Source of the DNA: Chthoniobacteraceae bacterium
GTDB lineage: Bacteria; Verrucomicrobiota; Verrucomicrobiia; Chthoniobacterales; Chthoniobacteraceae
Assembly (NCBI GenBank): GCA_947476255.1
Contig: CANJPY010000038.1
Location: 1 to 44,150, forward strand
Direction: 5' to 3'
Length of the DNA: 44,150 nt
Shown: positions 17,512 to 25,665 of the stretch, in pieces
Numbering within the stretch: position 1 is the first letter of the stretch
Layout of the letters: each line of letters opens with the position of its first letter
Program-made: the position numbers and the translations under genes
The notes under the pieces: generated by a model
The model's input: only the letters and a program-made list of their open reading frames with translations
What the model was told of the DNA's origin: nothing
The model's database searches: none

Positions 17512-18336
17512 TTACGCTCCAATTTCTGCGAGCACGCGTTGCATGTACTGGATACTTTCCAACGCCAGCCGTTCGGGGCCGGGAGAGTAATCAAACACTT
17601 CGACAGAAACCCAACCGGTGTAGTTAATTTCGCGCAGTGTTTTGAAGATGGGCCGGAAGTCCACGTCACCCATTCCCGGGCCGCGCCTGTTGGGATCATT
17701 GGCGTGAAAATGAGCCATGTTGGCGGCGTGGTTGCGGAGGATGTCACAGATGGGAGTGGGTTCACTGGACATCGCTTTGACGTCCAGATGCAACCTGCAG
17801 TTGGGAGAATCAATCAACCGCATGAGTTGCGCTCCCAAATCGGCGGTTCGCAAAAAATCGCCTTCCTCTGGTCCAAGGGGTTCGAGCGCGAGAGTGATGC
17901 CGCGCTCTTCGAGCAACGGGACAACCTGGCGGAGTGTTTCTGCGGCGTAAGCCATGGCGTCGTCGTGGGAGACGCCGGGCAAGAGGTTGCGTTGTTTGGG
18001 CGAGCCCAACACCATGACGTGGCCGCCGAGCTCGCTGCACAAATGGATCAGGGCTTTGAAATAGTCCGCGGTGCGCTGGCGCACAGCGAGCTCTGGAGAG
18101 GTGAGGTAAAAGCCTTCCGTTTGGGCTAAAAGCCAATGGAGTCCAATGATTTCCAAGCCTGAATCAGCCGCGATTTTTTTCAACTCCAAGCGCCTGTTAG
18201 CCGGGACGTCCGTGGCGTATTTGGCGAGAGTGAAGGGCGCGATTTCAAGGCCTGTGTAGCCGCATTCGCGCGCAAAGGTGCAGGCTTTTTCAAAGGACCA
18301 GTCCGGAAAGGTTTCGTTGCAAATGGCAAACTTCAT
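17512..18336 (-). CDS. Sugar phosphate isomerase/epimerase (AP endonuclease 2 fold)
   Basis: This 274-residue TIM-barrel protein of the xylose-isomerase-like superfamily has a readable metal site: E152 (ALEPLG), D185 (HLDVKA), H211 (HFHAND) and E246 (VSVEVFDY). That is the usual Glu-Asp-His-Glu set. No signal peptide is present, so it acts in the cytoplasm, in contrast to its two exported operon partners. It starts 25 nt after the propeller gene stop. The substrate is not deducible; sugar or cyclitol isomerisation is typical of the group. Confidence 0.88.
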   Translation of the reverse strand: MKFAICNETFPDWSFEKACTFARECGYTGLEIAPFTLAKYATDVPANRRLELKKIAADSGLEIIGLHWLLAQTEGFYLTSPELAVRQRTADYFKALIHLCSELGGHVMVLGSPKQRNLLPGVSHDDAMAYAAETLRQVVPLLEERGITLALEPLGPEEGDFLRTADLGAQLMRLIDSPNCRLHLDVKAMSSEPTPICDILRNHAANMAHFHANDPNRRGPGMGDVDFRPIFKTLREINYTGWVSVEVFDYSPGPERLALESIQYMQRVLAEIGA

Positions 18337-18361
18337 GGGTGTGATTCAGCAAGGGGAGGTT

Positions 18362-19882
18362 TTATTTGGCGAGTTTATTAATGGTATAGGCGACCATCGT
18401 ATGTCCAAGCGGTTGAGTCTCCGATTTCAAACCGGACAGTACGACCCGCATGACACGCTGCGGTTCCATATGGGGATAAGTGAGTTGGACCTTGCGGCGG
18501 TCCTGGCTCCATTGGACTTGGGCTGGTCTGGTATGGCGCGGGGCGGTTTCAGGGCCGCCATAGTTTGAGGAGTATTTGTACCAGTAGGTGTCTGTCTCAA
18601 AAGCCTCTGGTTTTTCGCCCGTGCCTGGATCGACGGGAGCCGTGAATTCGAGTTCAAAGCCGTCCTTGAGCAGGTGCATGTGAAGAACTTCAAAAACGGG
18701 GCCTCCCTTGAATTGAATGCGTTGGAGCCCTTCCATGGGGCCCGCCCATTCGCGCATGGTCTGGCCCACATAGAGTTCTGTGCCGTCTGGAGAAAAAGTC
18801 ATGCGGTTGGACCCGTTGCGCAGCCCGTCGTTGGAATAAAAATCCACGCAGGCGCCCTGCAGGGTGTCGTCGACATTCTCGAGCATCACGCGGATGATTC
18901 TGGGGGCGGCGGCGTCGGCCACGAGCATCTGGCCAGTAAACGGGCCAAACTTGCCTCCAGTGAGATCGAACAGAGGTTCGGCTGGGGAGCGTGAAAAACC
19001 ATAGGGAAACAACACGGCGGCTGGCGTCCGCATGGCGTCGAGTTCCTCCATGGGTTGTTTGAGGGGGTCGCGATCCGGCTGATTTTTCACGTATTCCGGA
19101 TCCCAAACAAGGGAGGAAGGATGGCCGTAAAAGAGGCCCTTGCGGACATGGTAGAGGGGATTGGTGGTGCGGAAGTCCCCCTGATTGTCGGTGACCCAAA
19201 GGGCTCCGTCGGGGCCTGTTTGAATGCCGTTGGGGGACCGGAATCCCTTCGCCCAGGGAGTGAGTCCGGTCTTTGGGTTCCAATGCATGACCCAGCCCCG
19301 GTAGGGAACGGAAGCAAAGTTGCGACCGCGCCGGCTCACTGGCGAGAAAGTGCCGCGAGTGTGCTCGAGTGTGAAGCCGGAATGGGAGGCGGTGTTTAAA
19401 GCGATGAAGAAGCCACCGGCACCGTCGGGAACAGGACCTGCGGTGACTTCGTGATAGGCTCCGCTCAAGTTGAAGGACGCTTCGGTGCGGTATTCGTCGG
19501 CGATGCCGTCTCCGTCGTGATCGATGAGGCGAGTGAGTTCGGGCATCTGGCTGACGAGGATTTCCCGGTCTGATATCACAAACAGTCCATTGCTGTTATG
19601 GAGGGACTGATCGCTGAACCGCGTCCATTGCATTTCTGCGGGCGTGGCTTTTGGTGTCGCCATGAGGACGCCGGTGCGTCTGGTGACAACGACCAGTTTT
19701 CCCGAAGGCGTGAAGCCGAGGCCGCCGATCTCGGGGGCAATGCCCTTTGGCATCGGGATTTCCTGGACTTGGTAGGGACGGTTCTCTTTGGGGGCTGGTC
19801 CTTGGGAGAAGGAGGAGGACGCAAACGCAGAAAGCCAGAGGCTGGTTGCGGCGGAGAGGGGAAAGGAGGAGAAATTTTTCAC
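18362..19882 (-). CDS. Secreted sorbosone-dehydrogenase-like beta-propeller protein
   Basis: This 506-residue protein starts with a signal peptide (about 1-26, ending in SSFSQG). Propeller motifs follow, such as IGGLGFTPSGKLVVVTRRTG, LIDHDGDGIADEYRTE, FRSPNGIQTGPDGALWVTDNQGDF and MTFSPDGTELYVGQT. This matches the PQQ/L-sorbosone-dehydrogenase-like propellers expanded in PVC bacteria, although no haem CxxCH motif is present. The start is GTG at 19882, placing the signal peptide directly at the N-terminus. It is the middle gene between the cupredoxin fusion (36 nt upstream) and the isomerase. It probably oxidises or binds a sugar-type substrate outside the cytoplasm, with the cupredoxin as electron partner; that is inference. 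Confidence 0.82.
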   Translation of the reverse strand: MKNFSSFPLSAATSLWLSAFASSSFSQGPAPKENRPYQVQEIPMPKGIAPEIGGLGFTPSGKLVVVTRRTGVLMATPKATPAEMQWTRFSDQSLHNSNGLFVISDREILVSQMPELTRLIDHDGDGIADEYRTEASFNLSGAYHEVTAGPVPDGAGGFFIALNTASHSGFTLEHTRGTFSPVSRRGRNFASVPYRGWVMHWNPKTGLTPWAKGFRSPNGIQTGPDGALWVTDNQGDFRTTNPLYHVRKGLFYGHPSSLVWDPEYVKNQPDRDPLKQPMEELDAMRTPAAVLFPYGFSRSPAEPLFDLTGGKFGPFTGQMLVADAAAPRIIRVMLENVDDTLQGACVDFYSNDGLRNGSNRMTFSPDGTELYVGQTMREWAGPMEGLQRIQFKGGPVFEVLHMHLLKDGFELEFTAPVDPGTGEKPEAFETDTYWYKYSSNYGGPETAPRHTRPAQVQWSQDRRKVQLTYPHMEPQRVMRVVLSGLKSETQPLGHTMVAYTINKLAK

Positions 19883-19918
19883 GGCGAGGTAAGAGTGTAA
19901 AACGCAGTCTCTGGGAGC

Positions 19919-21199
19919 TTAGGGTTTCTTGGATTTGGGCTCGCTGGGTTGTGCTGGCGGTGACTGGGGCGGTTCCGGGCGGTCCTTAAAGGAAACAAGG
20001 AGGCCTTCTTTCTCCGGTTGTACTTTGACGGAAGCGGTGTCGGCGGGAGACACGTTCCAGGTCAATGCGGCTGGGCCACTTTCCTGGGTTACCTTGACTT
20101 TGAAGCCGTCTGTTATCGAAGGAAGAATGGACTCGCGATAAATTCTCGTGCCAATCTGGTAGCGGAACTCGGGCCCGGTGTGGAGCATGCGGTAGCCCAG
20201 AAAAAGGGGCGCAGGATCGGCGCTTTCTGCGAGGGGCATTGCCCCGGAAGCGCGGTACACCAAGTAGCCCATCAGGAGGGGAATATACATTTTGGGCCGG
20301 AAAGCGCCCGGTTCTTTTCCCCAGTAAGAATTCATGTCTAGAAAACCGCCGCGCCAGGCGTAAAGGAGCCTGCATTCGGTGGAATCCCAAACGTAGGAAA
20401 ACTCCGGGCCGTGATTGACTGCGATGGCGCCGGCGACACCTTTCTCGGCTTTACGAACGACAGGGACCTGCCGTTCCACACCCGTGGTGGGATCCTTTTC
20501 GGCCTGTGTGATATCCAGACGTGTGGCGGGATCGTATTTGACGGCGTCTTTACCCACACCGTGGTTTTTGAAGACTGCGGGGTCCAAATTGGGATCCGGC
20601 GCAAAGGTGCGCATGACAAATGGTTTCTCGAACGTGCCGAGGGGTGTGTGGGAGATGCCGGAGTTCTTCAAGGCGTCCTCGACTTTCACTACTTTCTCCC
20701 CGCTTTTTTGGGGAGATTCCAATTTTGCGCCTGCCGCGCGCACCCGCATGACACCGCGCATGGTGAACCAGTGACCGGGGAACGTGCAGACGTAGGGATA
20801 TTCGCCCTCTTGGGAAGGCGAGTTAAAAGTGAGGATCTCTTTTTGGGTCGGAGCTAGAAGTTTCGTGGCAGCGATAATCCCCGGGACGTCCGGGACAAAG
20901 TGTTTTTCCATGCCTTCCAGTCCCATGGTATTCACCGCGGCGATGACGGCGGGTTCGGCCTCTGGTTTGAGGAGGATGAGGTTGTGTGGCATGACGCAGT
21001 CGTTTGAGAAAGTGAGTTCGACGGGGGCGCCGGCTGTGACGTCGAAGCGGGTGGTCTCAAACTTGATGAGGCCCGGCAGAACTTTCATGGAGACCTTGGC
21101 GGGTTCGCCCTTGGCTGGCGCCTGTGCGAGGGCCGCTGCGGGATGGAGAATCGCAGGCGCGAGCGTGAGAAGGGTGAGGAAGCAGGGCAGGGAGTTCAT
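19919..21199 (-). CDS. Secreted azurin-like cupredoxin fused to an uncharacterised domain
   Basis: This 426-residue protein starts with a signal peptide (about 1-25). An azurin/plastocyanin-type domain follows (about 35-155) with a complete type 1 copper site: H72 (VMPHN), C138 (YVCTF), H143 (PGHW) and M147 (FTMRG). The C-H spacing of 5 and H-M spacing of 4 equal those of azurin. Residues about 175-400 form a second region rich in aromatic strands (for example VWDSTECRLLYAWRGGFLD) that I cannot assign. The tail is Pro/Lys-rich. It is the first gene of a three-gene operon and is divergent from the WYL regulator. Likely a periplasmic electron carrier for the neighbouring propeller. Confidence 0.85.
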   Translation of the reverse strand: MNSLPCFLTLLTLAPAILHPAAALAQAPAKGEPAKVSMKVLPGLIKFETTRFDVTAGAPVELTFSNDCVMPHNLILLKPEAEPAVIAAVNTMGLEGMEKHFVPDVPGIIAATKLLAPTQKEILTFNSPSQEGEYPYVCTFPGHWFTMRGVMRVRAAGAKLESPQKSGEKVVKVEDALKNSGISHTPLGTFEKPFVMRTFAPDPNLDPAVFKNHGVGKDAVKYDPATRLDITQAEKDPTTGVERQVPVVRKAEKGVAGAIAVNHGPEFSYVWDSTECRLLYAWRGGFLDMNSYWGKEPGAFRPKMYIPLLMGYLVYRASGAMPLAESADPAPLFLGYRMLHTGPEFRYQIGTRIYRESILPSITDGFKVKVTQESGPAALTWNVSPADTASVKVQPEKEGLLVSFKDRPEPPQSPPAQPSEPKSKKP

Positions 21200-21474
21200 G
21201 GGGAATGCGAGAAGTTCGCGAAGAGACTAGCCGGATGTGGTGTATATTGCTGGCTTTGTTTTCGAATTGTTTGTGGTGTGTCTGCAAACAAAGGTGGCTG
21301 CTGGCGGAGGTCGTGTCAAAGGCCCGTGAAAACTCGGCTGCAACCATTTAGGGGCCTGAATGAGGTGCTTGAAACGCACGTGGCGTGTTAACCTTGGGCG
21401 TGTAGCGCGTTTGAAAATGTATTCATTATGAAAACAATCTCGAAGCGGGCGCCGGAATATTCTAAGGAAAGAGG

Positions 21475-22494
21475 ATGCTCCTGAACTTGAAGAAAGCATC
21501 TGCGGGGAATGAAGCCGTTTTGTTGTCGCGGCCGCCCTTGGAACGCATGTCCAAACTTCACGCCCTGTTGCAGGCAGGTGCGTATCCCAATTGCGCTTCG
21601 CTGTCCCGTGAATTTGAGATTAGCAAGAAGACGGCGCAGCGCGATTTGGATTTCATGCGTGACCGGCTGGCTCTGCCGATTGTGTATGATGCGCGCAAGT
21701 TTGGATTTTACTACACGCGGCCTGTGGATTCGCTGCCTTCGCTGGATGTGAGCGAGGGGGAGTTGGTGGCGCTTTTTATCGCGCAAAAAGCGCTTCACCA
21801 GCATCATGGAACGGTCTATGAGGCGCCGTTGCGGTCGGCTTGCGCGAAGATTGCGGAGGCGATGAAGGACCGTATATCGGTGGATATCCATGATCTGGCG
21901 AACCGAGTGTTTTTCAAGGGCGAGAGTGTGAGTGAAGTTGAGCCTGAGATTTTTGAAGCGGTGGGAACTGCGGTGCGCGAGTGCCGGGAACTGAAGTTTG
22001 TGTACCGGAAACTGGAAGCCGAGCGTGCTGAGAGCAGGCGCGTGCGGCCGTATCACCTGGGGTGTGTAAACAACCAGTGGTATCTGTTTGGCTGGGACTT
22101 GCAGCGGGACGAGATGCGCACTTTTGTTTTATCAAGGTTGCAGAAGCCTAAAGTACTGGCGGAGACATTTGAGAGGCCCCGTGATTTTTCGATTGAGAGT
22201 TTTTTGCTGCATAGTCTGGGGGTGTTTTCGAGTCAGAAGGCACCGCAGACGGTGCGTATTCGCTTTACGGCGTGGGCGGCGCAGATTGTGCGTGAGCGAG
22301 CGTGGCATGCGAGCCAGCGGCTGACGGAGTTGGAAAAAGGGTGCGTGGAGTTGGAGCTGCGGCTCTCGAGTTTTGTGGAGGTGGAGCGCTGGATTTTGAG
22401 TTTTGGGGCGCATGCGCGTGTGGTGGCACCGGCGGCATTGGTGGAGACGATGCGTGCCCGCGTGGCGGAGATGAAGAAGTTGTATCGAGAGTAA
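21475..22494 (+). CDS. WYL-domain transcriptional regulator with DeoR-type HTH
   Basis: This 339-residue regulator has an N-terminal winged helix-turn-helix (about 22-75, including FEISKKTAQRDLDFMRD). A WYL domain follows, with RRVRPYHLGCVNNQWYLFGW around residues 188-207, and then a WCX-like C-terminal part. WYL proteins sense small ligands, often nucleotides or nucleic acid. It is one of the few genes here with a purine-rich ribosome-binding site (AAGGAAAGAGG just before the ATG). It is divergent from the cupredoxin operon across 275 nt, so it may control that operon or itself; that is inference from position. Confidence 0.88.
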   Translation: MLLNLKKASAGNEAVLLSRPPLERMSKLHALLQAGAYPNCASLSREFEISKKTAQRDLDFMRDRLALPIVYDARKFGFYYTRPVDSLPSLDVSEGELVALFIAQKALHQHHGTVYEAPLRSACAKIAEAMKDRISVDIHDLANRVFFKGESVSEVEPEIFEAVGTAVRECRELKFVYRKLEAERAESRRVRPYHLGCVNNQWYLFGWDLQRDEMRTFVLSRLQKPKVLAETFERPRDFSIESFLLHSLGVFSSQKAPQTVRIRFTAWAAQIVRERAWHASQRLTELEKGCVELELRLSSFVEVERWILSFGAHARVVAPAALVETMRARVAEMKKLYRE

Positions 22495-22892
22495 GAGCTT
22501 GTCTGGGGGGGGCGGACAGGTTGGGGGAGGGGTGCCGTTTTGCGATGCGGGACCAAATGGCTCGGCAGTTTTTTTGCAGGACGATCTGATGAGGGTCCTG
22601 CGGAGATAGGCACGTTTGTCTGAAAGCACCGGCGCTTGGGTAAGGCGGTTTTTTTCTACGATGGAGATGACGTGACGGATGCTGCCAAACTGATCCAATA
22701 CAAAAAACGTGCGATTCGTCCCAGAAAACGGGTGTTAGCATCCGGCCAGTGCTATGATGAGAGAAGTCTAAAGAGACTTTTTGGGACACCTTGGATTTAA
22801 GGTGGAAGGGGTGTCGCCTAGGAGTGCAGGTTGTTTTCAAGCGGATATTCGACGAACAGTGCGGACAAACATTGAACCCCTCTGAAAATGTT
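22495..22892 (+). other. Intergenic region with small hairpins
   Basis: The 398 nt between the WYL gene and the Ig-domain gene contain no convincing gene. A hairpin with arms CAGGAC and GTCCTG lies near 22577-22600. Another with arms AAGTCT (22764-22769) and AGACTT (22774-22779) is followed by TTTGGG. The frame of the Ig gene stays open upstream to 22791, but those residues lack a signal peptide, so I place the start at 22893. Confidence 0.5.
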
Positions 22893-24785
22893 ATGAAAAA
22901 TAGAACCTTGGCGACTGCAGTGGCGGTGATGGGTCTTTTTGAGAGTGTTCTCCGCGCGAACGGGCTCGTGCTCTCAAACGAGCCTGTCCTTAGAACTCTG
23001 ATGGAGGAGCGGCCTCCCAAAACGCAGGAGCGCCCTCCTCAAAATGCCGTGGGTTTTGGGGACTATTCGGCAGACCTGCTCGCTTCTGAGCCCACGGAAC
23101 CTCTTTTATACAGGACCCTTTCCGGAGCAACGAACGTTGTCCTGCCTCCCAGTATCGTATCCCAGCCATCGGGTCAGTCTGTAACTGTGGGGCAGACGGT
23201 GAAACTAAGTGTAGGGGCTGACAGTGGGTCGGGTTCCTTGCGTTATTACTGGAGGAAGGACGGCGTTGTGATCAAGGGGGCGAATAGCTCGGTTTATCAA
23301 TTTGTGGCTTCAAGCATCGATGCTTCGGGCAGTTATGACTGCGTCGTTGCAAATACCTCGTATGTGGTGACCAGTAACGTGGCGGCGGTTACGGTACGCG
23401 CGGCACAGAGTGTTCCACGAATCGTCTCTCAACCAGAGGGAGTGACTATGAATGCGGGCGGAGCGGTCACTCTGCGTATCAGTGCGAGGGGAACGGGAAC
23501 TTTGACTTATCAATGGCGTCTTGGCGGAAAGAATATTCCGGCCGCGACGGCCTCGGAATACTCCTTCAAGGCGTTGGCCGCAGCCGCAGGCGTCTATGAC
23601 TGTGTGGTCACGGATTCGGTTTCCAGTGTCACGAGCGCGCAGGCAACGGTGACTTTTCTCGGGGGGACCTTCCATGGCCTGATCGAGAGGAATCCGACAC
23701 TCAATGGGAATCTGGCTTCGCGGATCGAAGTCACGACAACTGCGACTGGAGCCTGCAGTTTAAAGATAACCAGCGGGAGTCTTTCCACATCGGTCACAGG
23801 ACAAATTTCCGCAGGTAAAACATCGCAGGCGGCACTCGAGTTGGCTGTGGCTAAAGTTGGCACCCTCGCGCTTGTGATGGACGCCTCCGGCAACAAGTTG
23901 ACGGGGACGCTCAAGAACGCGGGCGGAACCGGCAGTGCGTCTGTAAGTGCTTGGCGAAATCCGTGGGCGGAGACCACGGGCAAAGCGGCCAAAGTCAGTG
24001 GGCCTTATACGTTTTACTTCGAGAAGTCTGGCACAAGCCTTGCATTGCCAGAGGGTTATGGTCATGCTTTGTTCCAGGTAAATGAAACCACGGGGAACTT
24101 AACCATGGTGGGCTCTCTTGCTGATGGTAGCGTCATTACCGGCAGCACGTTTGTAGGAAAAGACGGTCAAGTTTTGTTGTATGCCCCTCTTTACGCAAAT
24201 CATGGCTCTGTCGCGGGAACGCTTTCTGTGACACAGGGAGTGAACGCGCCTAAAAATAACGCATTGAACGGGGCGGCAACGTGGTTGAAACCGGCGTCCT
24301 CGGCCAGTGCGAAGGACACAGTTTATTCCACAGGATTTGGACCGATCCCGATGAATGTGCATGGCGGGCTTTACGTGGCGCCACTTGCTGGCGCCCGAAT
24401 GATGGGTTTACCTGCGAAGGCCAACAATGGGACACTCGCATTCAAACTGGGGGGTCTGAACGCGGAAATAGATCAACTGCTCACGATCAGCAATCCGAGT
24501 CCAAGTGGGTTAACCAATACAGTGAGTGTTCCAGTGAGCATTTCTGCGAACCCCAACGGAGTGACATTGCCAACGCTGACAGCGGCTTCCGGCCTTTTCG
24601 CGGGCCAGTTCACTCTTTCGGGAACCGCACGGGTTGGAGCGTTTTCGGGTCGCATCGTCACAACCGGCAGCCAAACCAAAGGCTACGGATTCTTTTTGCT
24701 GCCCAAAGCACCCGCTGCAGGTGAAACCACTGCAACAGCGCCTAAACTCTCGGGGCAAGTCGTCTTAAAACCTGTGGGGCCTTAG
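22893..24785 (+). CDS. Exported protein with two Ig-like domains
   Basis: This 630-residue protein, counted from the ATG at 22893, has an N-terminal signal peptide (about 1-24). A low-complexity charged segment contains RPPKTQERPP. An SGAT tetrapeptide lies at 77-80. Two Ig-like domains follow at about 86-170 and 173-256 (IVSQPSGQSVTVGQ..YYWRKDG..GSYDCVV and IVSQPEGVTMNAGG..YQWRLGG..GVYDCVV). The first cysteine of the usual Ig disulfide is absent in both. Residues about 260-630 are beta-rich with Gly/Thr/Ser repeats and two similar halves beginning GTFHGLIERN and GTLAFKLGG. That region resembles surface proteins of Verrucomicrobiota. The role is probably adhesion or scaffolding at the surface; the partner is unknown. 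It converges on the ApbE gene unit. Confidence 0.78.
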   Translation: MKNRTLATAVAVMGLFESVLRANGLVLSNEPVLRTLMEERPPKTQERPPQNAVGFGDYSADLLASEPTEPLLYRTLSGATNVVLPPSIVSQPSGQSVTVGQTVKLSVGADSGSGSLRYYWRKDGVVIKGANSSVYQFVASSIDASGSYDCVVANTSYVVTSNVAAVTVRAAQSVPRIVSQPEGVTMNAGGAVTLRISARGTGTLTYQWRLGGKNIPAATASEYSFKALAAAAGVYDCVVTDSVSSVTSAQATVTFLGGTFHGLIERNPTLNGNLASRIEVTTTATGACSLKITSGSLSTSVTGQISAGKTSQAALELAVAKVGTLALVMDASGNKLTGTLKNAGGTGSASVSAWRNPWAETTGKAAKVSGPYTFYFEKSGTSLALPEGYGHALFQVNETTGNLTMVGSLADGSVITGSTFVGKDGQVLLYAPLYANHGSVAGTLSVTQGVNAPKNNALNGAATWLKPASSASAKDTVYSTGFGPIPMNVHGGLYVAPLAGARMMGLPAKANNGTLAFKLGGLNAEIDQLLTISNPSPSGLTNTVSVPVSISANPNGVTLPTLTAASGLFAGQFTLSGTARVGAFSGRIVTTGSQTKGYGFFLLPKAPAAGETTATAPKLSGQVVLKPVGP

Positions 24786-24909
24786 AAAGGAGCGCAAGAG
24801 AGTTGAAGTCGGCCGGCGCTTTCCGCGTTGATAGTTGGGGAATGCCGGCAATGGAGGTGGCTCGCTTGAGTCTGTGAGAGCGAGTCGCGCGCGATAAACG
24901 ACTTGGGTT

Positions 24910-25125
24910 TTAGTTGCACCCGCACCCGCCGCCGCCCACGCCACGTCCGCCCGCGAAAGCTTCGCGGGTGAACCAGACGTGTTCGGAAATCGAGTCGGTG
25001 AGCGGATCGCGCGCGGGCCGCATGGTGTAGTCGGCCAGATGTTCACGCTGCCATGGTTTGACGGAGGCACAGGAGGCGCAGAGGCTGGAGAAAATGACAC
25101 TCAGCAGGAGCAGGGATATTTTCAT
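24910..25125 (-). CDS. DUF4266 family small lipoprotein with GGGGCGCN C-terminus
   Basis: This 71-residue protein has a signal sequence (1-19) ending in a lipobox-like CASC, giving a probable lipidated Cys19. The DUF4266 hallmark VKPWQREHLADYTM follows (22-35), then RPARDPLTDSISEHVWFTRE, and the chain ends in GGRGVGGGGCGCN with C68 and C70. I recognise the family by this pattern; its function is not established to my knowledge. The ATG at 25125 is chosen because a signal peptide follows directly; the frame is open further upstream into the thioredoxin gene. It lies 13 nt after that gene. The C-terminal Cys-Gly-Cys could bind metal or be a thiol substrate of the adjacent TlpA-like protein. Confidence 0.82.
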   Translation of the reverse strand: MKISLLLLSVIFSSLCASCASVKPWQREHLADYTMRPARDPLTDSISEHVWFTREAFAGGRGVGGGGCGCN

Positions 25126-25138
25126 GGCGAAGGGAGTG

Positions 25139-25645
25139 TTAGCGCTCGGCAAGCAGGGCATTGATTTGAGTGGAAAGGAGGGCCTCGTCTTTGGGATGAA
25201 ACCCATTGTGGATGTGGCGTACGATCCCTTTCCGACCGATGAGGAAGGCCGTCGGCATGGTGCTCACATCTGCTGCTGCGACCAGTTTGTGGTTCGCATC
25301 CCGTACGATGGCAAACGCCGCGGATGTCCGGGTTAAAAAATTGCGCATTTCAAGCGCCGTTTCGTCGACGCTGACTCCGAGGATGGTCAGACCTTTGGGG
25401 GATAATTCTTCGTGCCAACGGTTCAGCACAGGGAAGGAACTTTTGCAGGGGGCGCACCAGGAAGCCCAGAAATCCAGGTAAACGACGCGGCCTTTTGTGT
25501 GGGGCAACGCGCCCTCGAGGCCGAAGCTGGCGAGCTCAGGCAAGGGAGTTTCGGCTTTCCATCCAGCCGCATTTAAGGCGGGCGGAAGCCCGAGCAGGCC
25601 TGCGAGCAGAGGGGAGGTATTTTTGAGGAAGGAGCGGCGGTTCAT
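25139..25645 (-). CDS. TlpA-like thioredoxin-fold thiol oxidoreductase, exported
   Basis: This 168-residue protein begins with NRRSFLK and a hydrophobic stretch, a Tat-like signal (about 1-26). A thioredoxin fold follows with the active site WCAPC (about 63-67, FWASWCAPCKSSF). The cis-proline motif is TMPTAFLIG. Proteins of this type reduce disulfides or maturate metal sites outside the cytoplasm. It sits 20 nt after apbE and 13 nt before the DUF4266 gene, whose product carries C68 and C70 as potential substrates. No Shine-Dalgarno motif is present. Confidence 0.9.
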   Translation of the reverse strand: MNRRSFLKNTSPLLAGLLGLPPALNAAGWKAETPLPELASFGLEGALPHTKGRVVYLDFWASWCAPCKSSFPVLNRWHEELSPKGLTILGVSVDETALEMRNFLTRTSAAFAIVRDANHKLVAAADVSTMPTAFLIGRKGIVRHIHNGFHPKDEALLSTQINALLAER

Positions 25646-25665
25646 AAGCGGTGGAAGACAGTGGC

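Noticed and set aside
17452..18129. 225-codon plus-strand frame opposite the isomerase-like gene
   Set aside because: The minus-strand product has a complete metal site, while the plus-strand frame shows no family resemblance.
22577..22600. Terminator after the WYL gene
   Set aside because: Arms CAGGAC and GTCCTG are only 6 bp, and the T-run lies before rather than after the hairpin on the coding strand.
22132..22698. Minus-strand frames of up to 251 codons over the end of the WYL gene
   Set aside because: They are Pro/Ser/His-rich shadow frames of the WYL coding sequence with no neighbours or motifs.
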